Below, piece after piece: positions 56,700 through 64,000 of a stretch of 64,000 nucleotides of DNA. The notes under the pieces were generated by a model. The model made no database searches, was not told the DNA's origin, and worked only from the letters and a program-made list of their open reading frames with translations. Source of the DNA: Phallus indusiatus (lineage: Eukaryota > Basidiomycota > Agaricomycetes > Phallales > Phallaceae); the NCBI GenBank assembly GCA_027605045.1, contig JAQFWX010000026.1, positions 124,001-188,000 of the forward strand. Direction: 5' to 3'. A program made the position numbers and the translations under genes. The first letter of the stretch is position 1. Each line of letters opens with the position of its first letter.

Positions 56700-58412
56700 T
56701 CAATCCTCGTTATTCCAAGCGTCATCCCATCCAAGAGCACTTCTGTCCCAATTCCCAGGTTTCTGCCCATGAGCCACCCAACCAAGAGTGTCCAAAAGCA
56801 CCCCGGCGGCTCTGATGAAAATAGTGCCATCAGCTTCACTTATCCCTTTATGAGTCTCTTGTCCATCTGGACCCCAGGTTCCAATGAATTCTCCTTTGCC
56901 ATAAGTTCCCCATTTCCGTGTGGCGTAAATCAATGTACGCAAGGTCTTGGGTACATGAGCATCCGAAGCGTGAAGCGCAGAATCAACGAGTGCAAGCCAC
57001 GGGTTTCTTGTGTTCGGTCCTAATCCTTCACTGTGGACCTGTGGGTGTCCGGATGGAGGTTTAGGATCGGCAGTGTAGGACATGAGAAGGGCCGGGTCAA
57101 TTCGGGGTCGACCACGGAGGAAAAGGATTCCACCAAGAACTTGAATATAATTCCTTATCAGAGCACGTTGGTACTCAATGTTCTCCGTAACATGCACCAC
57201 GCTGTGTAACAATAGCGAGCCCGTGACGAGATGCATAAGGAAGAAGTCCACCCTAGGTTTTCTGTTCGGTTTGCTAGTCCCGAAAGCGAGGATGATGGCG
57301 ACGACGATTATCTCTTCTAAGCATGCCTCGATCGCCTCTTTGGTATGCCCAGGATTAAACCGACGCAAAATGCGTTTCAGCGCCGCGGGACGGACACCTC
57401 CCTCTAGGAACAATTCTCTCCGCTTAGTAAGGAGTGCATCTGGGTCATAAGGAAGGGGAGGAACCAAGTCCTTGTCGTCGTACAACTGACGCAACAACAA
57501 CAGGAGGGATGGTCCACTTTGAGGTTGACGGCCTTTGGACGCGGAAGGTGGTGCGTTATCGACGAAATCTCCCAAGGGAAAAATGGTCTCTGGAACAAAG
57601 TTGTGAACTGCAGCTTGCGCCAATCCAGATGCGAATTGTATTTCACAATTAAATTCTATTCCGTACTGTGAAAAAATCATTTCTCAGAAAATAAAGGAAA
57701 AGAAAGAGAAGAAATGGGATAACGTACGCCTGCTTGTATAAGTGGATGCAAGCTAGGATAAAATTTACTTCAGATATGCGAGCAGTTTGATCAGCTTCTG
57801 AAATACTCACGCTCCCGCGCAAAGACGAATGAGCATGTCGGCATTGTTTCCGTTAGCTTGGGGAGAAAACACATACTCCTCGATGGTTTTCTGAATTCCT
57901 AAAGATTTTACCTTCTGAGCAAAGAACTCCAAGTAAGCCCAGTACGCTCTGTATGAAATGAATGGTCAAATAAATCTGAGTGGATTGGAACATCGACACT
58001 AACTTGGCATTTCCTACATGTTCTGTCCAATTCGTATCATTTATGGCCCCTGGCCTCAGAATATCTTCAGGGGTTACACCATTTGTTTTTAAATCAATGG
58101 GCCTTTGTGATTTAGCCTCGTCGTCGTATATAGCTTGTATGAGTTCGGCAGATGCTCCCAAATCATAAACAGCCAGAAGACTGTGATATAGCAAATAAAA
58201 ACATAATCGTCAGTTCTGTATAAATTGACTAGTGTGCATATAGCGTACTGATGGCTTAAATGATTATGAAACCCCACGGGAGAGAAAAAGCAATGATGAG
58301 ACTCCTCGTCTAACTTCAACAGTTTCTCCGTGATACCCTTGGATTCGGGTGTTGCCCCAGGAAAATTCAGAAGACCAGTCTTGATCGTGCTTGAAAGACT
58401 AGACACCGACAT
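56700..58412 (-). CDS. Questin oxidase-like protein (DUF4243 family)
   Basis: Related to fungal questin oxidases/AflY-type Baeyer-Villiger enzymes of polyketide pathways, though many basidiomycete members have unknown roles. The first exon, from ATG 58412, ends GFHNHLSHH across an intron, followed by LLAVYDLGASAELIQAIYDD. Later exons give TNWTEHVGNAKAYWAYLEFF, ANGNNADMLIRLCAGA and HPLIQAGYGIEF, with the family's conserved His residues. The last exon (to 56700) contains LASGLAQAAVHNF, a hallmark, then VHVTENIEYQRALIRNYIQ and RKWGTYGKGEFIGTWG. Five exons, short introns with GT-AG borders, and about 480 residues. It faces the F-box gene tail to tail with a 193 bp gap. No polyketide synthase is in the window, so a pathway link is not supported. 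Confidence 0.88.
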
Positions 58413-58950
58413 CGTTCGTTGTGAATGAAATGCGACTGTGCGAAACTATCTTGCTTGCTGATAAAGAATCATCCCCGTATTTATAATTCCCAATGTCGTC
58501 AGATGGCGGAGCAAGGGTCTGTTTCCAAAAAAGGTAAAGGTTACATAAACGTTGTTTCGCTCAACGAATGAAACCTGCGTTAGAAATTCAGTGAAAATTT
58601 GACATGAATAACAGCCAGAAAGTATTTCAAAAGTTACGAAACTTAACCTGGAAAACCAACCCATTGTAGCCAATTGCTTAGGAGATGACACAGAATTTGA
58701 ATATCAGATTATAAACCAGACTAAACATGCTGGCGAAAGAATTACGCAGCGTCGTATCCCAAGAATAGACTTAAAAGCTTCTGTATTACTATATTCTTTT
58801 CTTTGACCAACACACACCGCTTCATCTTAATCAACAATACAAACTACAACAGAGAAAAAGAGTGGATAAACAAAAGAAATGATAGCAGGGCAGGGTGAAG
58901 CTAACGCGCGCGCGATGCTCTCTATGAATTCTAGAACTCTACGTCCGGAT
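58413..58950. other. Intergenic region, no gene seen
   Basis: About 540 bp between eEF1B-gamma and the questin-oxidase-like gene, both on the minus strand. The frame 58446-58691 is not supported by motifs or splicing. Confidence 0.6.
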
Positions 58951-60673
58951 TTATTTGAACTAAAAGGTGAAATATAAGCCAAGAAGTCGTAATGAAAGGT
59001 ATAATATATTTTCAACTTACAACTTTACCATCCGCCCACTTTTTGCCGTCGAGTTCAAGATCCCATGCCATCGCAGCTTCGAAGAACTCCTTCTCTTCTT
59101 TGTTTGAGAAGGGGTCGATGCGCTTATACTCGTAGCTTTCATAGTCGGGAGCAACTTTAACAGTCGCCTGGATCTCAGGACCACGAGTAACGAAGACACC
59201 AGCGATGGACGAGTTGTTGGCGGTTCCTAGAACTCCAAGGGACCCAAAGAGATACTTCCGTGATTCTTCGAGACGGTCTGCAAACATGGTTAGAGATAGA
59301 TAGCAAGAGATCATCAAACGCGCGCAACGTACTGAAGTATCCACCGATCTGGTTGGAAGACATGAAGACTTGCGTAAGCTCTTGGTTATACTTGAAGTCG
59401 ACTCGCCAGATGGAGAAGCCCTCTTTGTCGTAGCTGCAAATGGTTGAGCACACACCTCCAAGCTTAAGCAGTACCAGTAACAAACATACTTTTCGTAGAA
59501 CCACTCTAGACTTCCACCAGGACCACGGGTGTCGAAGTTAGAGTACTTGCGCTTCCAGTCTTCGAGGTTAAAGGAACTCTTGGGTAGCAAATCGAGGGCG
59601 TTCTTAGGTTTGGGTTCTTCCTTGGGAATATCGTCCTCCTCCTCTTCTTCCTCCTCTTTTTTGGGCTTGGCAGCTGCTTTAGGCTTTGGTGCTTCCTTTG
59701 GCTTTTCCTCTTTCTTGGGTTTCGCCGGGGCAGTGTAAACCACAGCCTTGTCGATGAGTGCGATTTCACCGAAAATGGGCTTGAGCTTCGGGTGGTTGAT
59801 AATGGTGAGGAAGTGACGTGTGATATGAGGATATTTAGCACGGGTTGGGGCATCAAAAGTCAGCTTGAACCCGGGGATGAGGAGAGTGGCAAGTTGGATG
59901 TCAGCGACGGTGATGCGTTCGCCAACAAGGTAGGTGTTTGCTTGAAGGTGGGTGTTGAAAGTATTGTACGCCTTATCCCGGCGTTCAATCAATTGGCTTT
60001 CAATCTGCAGTGAAGAGATTAGAGAAATGTGGTACAAAAACACGACCTTGGACGTACTGGTTTGTGGTATGGAACTATCCCTCGAATCATGTAGTGGATT
60101 AGGCCGGATGGGTTACCGAGTTCATTCTCAGCGTATGTGGTCCATTGGTCAACCAAAACAGTCTCCTTGGGTGAGTTACCAAGAAGGCCCGAGTTCGGTG
60201 CGAGCGATGCAACTAAGGAGTAGAAACATCAGTCAAAGGATAGAAACAAAACAGCGAGAATTCCAAATGGTAATAACGAGTCAGAAAATGTTACACAGGA
60301 AAGTTATCGACATAAGAATTAAGACAGGGATAACTTATATTTGCTCATCACTGAATGAAATCAGAACGTCCGACTCACCATAACGAACGATGGTCGTTGT
60401 CTCGAATATGGTGAGACCATCGGGGGTTTCAAGCGCTGGAATTTTTCCTGACGCGAATTTTGCACGGAATTCAGGTTTCAAGTTGTCTTCATGGTGCTTG
60501 TAGTTTTTGGCGTCATCAATCTTTAACCCTGCCAACGCAGCAACAGCGTGAATCTTTTGACCAGAGAAAATGTTTCAATAACGTGACTAGCAGAACATAT
60601 AAGAAGCAAAGTATCTTACTCGTTGTCCATTTATGAAAGTATCAGTAGTGTATAAGGTGCCAATGGAGCCCAT
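58951..60673 (-). CDS. Translation elongation factor eEF1B gamma subunit
   Basis: Structural subunit of the eEF1B guanine-exchange complex acting on eEF1A. ATG 60673 opens MGSIGTLYTTDTFINGQR. The next exons form the GST-like N-terminal half (HAVAALAGLKIDDAKNYK, GKIPALETPDGLTIFETTT, NSGLLGNSPKETVLVDQWT, VADIQLATLLIPGFKL). A Lys/Glu/Pro linker (PKKEEKPKEAPKPK and an acidic run) leads to the EF1G domain (NLEDWKRKYSNFDTRGPGGS, GFSIWRVDFKYNQELTQVFM, SNQIGGYFSTLRA, ESRKYLFGSLGVLG). The usual C-terminus DGKVFK is rebuilt only by a 61 bp intron (59020-58960, GTAAGT to TTTAG) leading to a 9-nt exon TTCAAATAA at 58959-58951. Unspliced, the protein would end GKVVS. Housekeeping gene, divergent from the thioesterase gene with 622 bp between starts. 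Confidence 0.95.
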
Positions 60674-61295
60674 GGTCGGTTTTTTTTTTGGTGGAAGAGG
60701 TGGGAGAAGGGCAAAAAAATTTCTGGGTTCAAACTTTTTCTAGTGACTAAGCATTTATGTAATTTGAGATAAGCGCTCAGAGAATACAGTCGAACGTGTA
60801 CGCATATCATAAGCTCTGACTAGAATCGTTGGCCTCATTGCATTTTTTTTTATCTCAGTCAAATCGATAATCTATCTAAGAAACTCGTGTATCGTACTCT
60901 AATTTTTCAATTATATCACACGATTCTTGATCTTTTATCGAAAGATCATCGATAATCGCGGCGCAATGTGGCTTTCGTCACAAGCCAGGTCTGAGACATA
61001 TCACTCTTATTTGAGTTAATGATCCATCACAGCTATTTACGGATGCTCGAATTTTGAAGATAATGAAATTAAGCAATTTAAAGGTGAGGACAAAGGAGTA
61101 CCTTTGTGACATTACTACACAACAGCATTACAGTCACACACGTCGGCAACCCCCGATGCCGGCTTTCGGTACTCTTTTACCGTAAAATTTCTGCAGCTTT
61201 CACACTGCATGATCGTGCTATAAGCAGACAACCCACAACTCTTGAATCTATAACCACTATCTTTTTATTCTTTTTTGAAGCGCAGATCGAATCAA
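60674..61295. other. Divergent promoter region
   Basis: 620 bp between the eEF1B-gamma start (minus) and the first thioesterase start (plus). A/T runs lie near 60683-60720 and 60845. No gene seen. Confidence 0.6.
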
Positions 61296-62125
61296 ATGGA
61301 CCTTGACGCGGCAATCAAAGATATCAAGGGAAACGCGTCTGAAGAAGCAAAGAAAGCTTGCACAAGAGTGCTCGGACTTTACAGAGGGATTCATTCCAAA
61401 TCTCCAAAGACGCCAACTTTCGCGGATGACATCGGTGCACGTATCAAAATAACGGAAGTGAACATAACGTCGATGGAGAATGCTCCAAAGCGGAAAGAAG
61501 CCACCGTTGTTTGCGAACTTACAGTTGAAGAGGGTATGGTATGTTCTAGTGTTCAGTATACGCTTTGCTAACTTCTTCTTTTTCACCAATTTATAGACAT
61601 GATAAATGGAGGAGGTAAACTATCTTTTCATATAGAATGAATCAAAACTCAGACCATAATGGCAGGAAACCTCCATGGAGGCTGTTCTGCATACTTGATC
61701 GACCTGTAAACTTTTAAACCTCAGTCTCCGATGACAACAAATGCCGACTTTCCTTATCAGATGCAGCAGTCTACCTTTAGTTGCATTAGTCGGTAATCCA
61801 GCCGTTTCACAGTCTCTCAATATGATCTATCACGCTCCTGCCCCCATGCAAGTAGTTTTCCAACAACATTCAAGAAAAAATGAGTTTATCGCTAATCTTA
61901 CCCCCATTTCCAGCGGGACTCGTTTGCGAATCATTAACAAGTCAATCTCCGTTGGAAGTAGAATGTTGATAGCGAGAGGAGAGGTACGTTCAGAGAAGAA
62001 CTGGGGTTGACTCGTTTGACCTATCACCCTCACAGATATGGGATACGGAGAACATGCGCCTTGTTGCTTCCGGTGTTCATAACAAAATGGACGCCTCAAA
62101 ACCCAAAGTCTCGAACAAGCTATGA
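61296..62125 (+). CDS. Hotdog-fold acyl-CoA thioesterase-like protein 1, GC-AG intron
   Basis: Six exons, 61296-61533, 61597-61614, 61666-61705, 61761-61847, 61914-61983 and 62036-62125, give 180 residues of the PaaI/ACOT13 type that hydrolyses acyl- or aryl-CoA esters. The splice between exons 2 and 3 restores GNLHGGCSAYLID, the HGG active-site loop at the start of the hotdog helix, followed by LCSSLPLVALVG. The beta strands continue as MIYHAPAPI, LRIINKSISVGSRMLIARGE and IWDTENMRLVASGVH. The fourth intron needs a GC donor, AT|GCAAGT at 61848, to keep frame. The paralogue downstream has AT|GTAAGT at the homologous place. The likely compartment is cytosol, mitochondrion or peroxisome; no targeting signal is obvious. 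Confidence 0.9.
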
Positions 62126-62473
62126 CACATACCTCTAATTGTTATACCATATCATAATATATTAGGAAACAGTATCTACGTATGCTTGTATTTATTCTTA
62201 ACAGTACAACACGAAGAAAGCTTTCTCTGTAGGTCATCTTTCCAAAGCTGTAAGTAAACTGTGTATTTGAATATAATTGACAACTAGTTGTTCATTATTT
62301 CGTTTTGAGATTAGGAAGTTGGCTGAAGTTGGTCGCCGGCGTTAGCTCCGGTATCCGAGGACGAACGCTCATCCCCGTCGTGAACGGCCCAAACGGCTCT
62401 GCGCATAGCCGGTTCCGCGATATAAGACCCAGCGGGTTTCATATTTAAAATTCAGACTCGGACTTCAGCCCCA
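62126..62473. other. Spacer between the tandem thioesterase genes
   Basis: 348 bp. AT-rich on the left, GC-rich near 62331-62430, with ATATTTAAAATTC shortly before the second gene's ATG. No additional gene. Confidence 0.6.
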
Positions 62474-63295
62474 ATGATACCTACTCAACAAAAGCAAACC
62501 GACATCAAAGCGATTCGCGGTAATGCTCCGGACGAGATTAAAACTCGCGTTGCTGAAGCTCTTGGAAACTTCACTCTAAGTCAACACTATGGCGACGATG
62601 GTTTCGCAGATTCTATTTCGAGAAGAATCAAGATTGTTGAAGTTACGCTGAATCCGCAGGAAAATGCCAAGAAAGCGGAATGTGTTGTAACCTCTGAATT
62701 GGAAGTTGAGAAGGGTAAAACCAAAAAACTCGTCTTTAATCTTGACATTGATCATGTTTTCTGATGATTCAACAAAAATGCAGATATGACGAGCGGTCTA
62801 CGTAAGATTTTATTGTTTCTTAATTACGTGTTCGTTGATTATAACATCTTTAAAATAGGTATAATGCACGGTGGATGCACAGCCTTTCTCTTGGACATGT
62901 AGGTGATCATGATATCTCTAATGCGTTGAGACAAACTCGCTTTGACATCTTCTAGTTGTACTAGTCTTCCTTTAGTAGGATTGATTGGTGGCTACGCTGG
63001 CGTGTCATTATCATTATCTGTAAATTATCATGCACCTGCCCCGATGTAAGTCTCATAAACCGCATTTTAGGCTATGAGGCTGAGAAAATATTTAGTGGTT
63101 GCAAGCTTCGTGTAATTACCAGGAGTGTCGCCGTTGGAGGACGTACAATGAACGCTAGAGGAGAAGTATATATGAATATTAAAATCTTTGATTGGAATAA
63201 TACTAATATTGTTACGTTCGTAGATATGGGATGCAACAAAGTTACGGCTACTGGTCACTGGGACTCATATGAAAATGTCCGAGTCCAAATTATGA
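62474..63295 (+). CDS. Hotdog-fold acyl-CoA thioesterase-like protein 2
   Basis: Tandem paralogue of the preceding gene, with all five intron positions and phases conserved; exon 1 is 62474-62714. The protein starts MIPTQQKQTDIKAIRGNAPD. Splicing rebuilds MTSGLRIMHGGCTAFLLDI, CTSLPLVGLIGGYAGVSLSL, NYHAPAPIGCKLRVITRSVA and, after the last intron, IWDATKLRLLVTGTHMKM, ending SESKL at 63295. The length is about 176 residues. The HGG loop and hotdog helix are intact, so it should be catalytically competent. The C-terminal SKL is a canonical peroxisomal targeting signal 1, suggesting peroxisomal acyl-CoA hydrolysis. Copy 1 ends SNKL, a weaker PTS1-like ending, so the pair may differ in location. 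Confidence 0.9.
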
Positions 63296-63783
63296 CATAT
63301 GAGACAAATTCGGACATAGCATGTTCTAAAACTATTTTTTCAAACATTCCCTCCAGTTAGGCTTATGAGATTTTCTTTTCTCAAAAAAACTTTAGATCTT
63401 TGTCTGTTGGGACGACGGTCGATGATGCATGCTCGGTTAACTGCCCTTGTACATATATACAGTATCTAGGTCTTGGTAAGACTTGGGCGTCTTTTCCGAT
63501 TCGCCTCGGCCACTTCTACGACTTACATTCCCTTGTCCCCTTGCACGCTAACGCAAGGGTCCTTCACAAGACATTTTCCCGGTCACAACCGTTTCGTGGC
63601 ATGATGCATCGTGCCGCGCCGGGTCACTCTCGCGTGATTGAGGCCTAAGTTCGCTAAATCCCTGTTATAAAAATCTGAGTCAAAGGTCAGAGTGACGGAA
63701 CGATCGAAACGCATCTCTTTATTCTCTTTTTTACTGTGAAACCCACCGTTGTTTCAATTGTCTCCAGCTCCAGCTTACGGTGA
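63296..63783. other. Intergenic region with promoter of the last gene
   Basis: No gene recognised. TATAAAAA occurs at 63666-63673, about 115-120 bp before the next start codon, and CT-rich sequence follows it. The frame 63400-63648 is not supported. Confidence 0.5.
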
Positions 63784-64000
63784 ATGATATGTCGAGCGGA
63801 GAAGAAAGTTATCAAGCAGAAGGTATGTTTCCAAACATAAATTATTCGATCATACGCACGCCTCTCAAAATGCACGTTCAGATCCCCAACTCTCAACAAC
63901 AGAAGAAAGACCTTCGTAGATGACCCAGAGGTGAACCTTCATCTCATTGAAAACTTCTTCGTCGCTTTGGACAATATTCAGGAAATGGAGGACTATCATT
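63784..64000 (+). CDS. 5' end of an unidentified gene, cut by the window edge
   Basis: Candidate starts at 63784 (in phase with the later exon if the intron runs from GTATGT at 63823 to the AAAG at about 63910) and 63789 (MSSGEESYQAE, more natural-looking but out of phase with it). After the presumed intron the frame reads TFVDDPEVNLHLIENFFVAL and DNIQEMEDYH to the edge of the window, clearly protein-like. A TATA-like element lies about 115 bp upstream. Too little is present to name the family. Confidence 0.45.

Noticed and set aside
1..64000. tRNA, rRNA, CRISPR or complete transposable elements
   Set aside because: I looked for T-loop words such as GGTTCGAATCC, repeat-spacer patterns and polymerase or integrase motifs. 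The few near matches (for example GGTTCGAACC at 33639, inside a FES1 intron) do not fold into a tRNA, and no transposon domain was readable. A dedicated scan could still find one.

Overview
The window is nuclear DNA of a filamentous basidiomycete, most likely an Agaricomycete. Every convincing gene is monocistronic and most are cut by short spliceosomal introns of about 45-75 bp. The gene content also fits: a DUF6533-type seven-helix membrane protein, a GH115 glucuronidase, a basidiomycete sesquiterpene synthase, a questin-oxidase-like protein and an F-box protein. Exon positions were read by eye from reading frames, splice signals and conserved motifs. No database search was run.

Layout. 1-2.1 kb (-): a DUF6533 membrane gene cut by the window edge. 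It lies in a 2.4 kb direct repeat whose second copy is at 13.1-15.6 kb. Between the copies are three (+) genes rich in low-complexity sequence: a multi-pass membrane protein (3.4-5.3 kb), a four-helix membrane protein (6.9-8.9 kb) and a DHHC palmitoyltransferase (9.6-12.0 kb). 15.3-20.1 kb is accessory sequence with a small unknown ORF family and a possible beta-trefoil relic. 20.1-24.4 kb (-) is a secreted GH115 xylan alpha-glucuronidase. 25.4-29 kb holds two small spliced (-) genes that no long open reading frame reveals. 29.5-31.8 kb (-) is a large unknown protein and 32.4-33.8 kb (-) is FES1. 33.8-44.3 kb is a 10 kb gene desert. 44.4-45.5 kb (+) is a proline/serine-rich unknown, followed by about 3.5 kb with one doubtful gene. 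49.1-50.2 kb (-) is a sesquiterpene synthase, 52.3-53.8 kb (+) a type I membrane protein, 54.3-56.5 kb (+) an F-box protein, 56.7-58.4 kb (-) a questin-oxidase-like protein, 59.0-60.7 kb (-) eEF1B-gamma, 61.3-63.3 kb (+) two tandem hotdog thioesterases, and 63.8 kb to the end the start of another gene.

The genes do not form one obvious pathway. Housekeeping genes (FES1, eEF1B-gamma, DHHC transferase) alternate with niche-type genes (GH115, terpene synthase, questin-oxidase-like, DUF6533). The strongest observations are the DUF6533 segmental duplication; the thioesterase pair with five conserved intron positions, one of which has GT in one copy and GC in the other; three inferred GC-AG introns in the window; and a 9-nt terminal exon in eEF1B-gamma.
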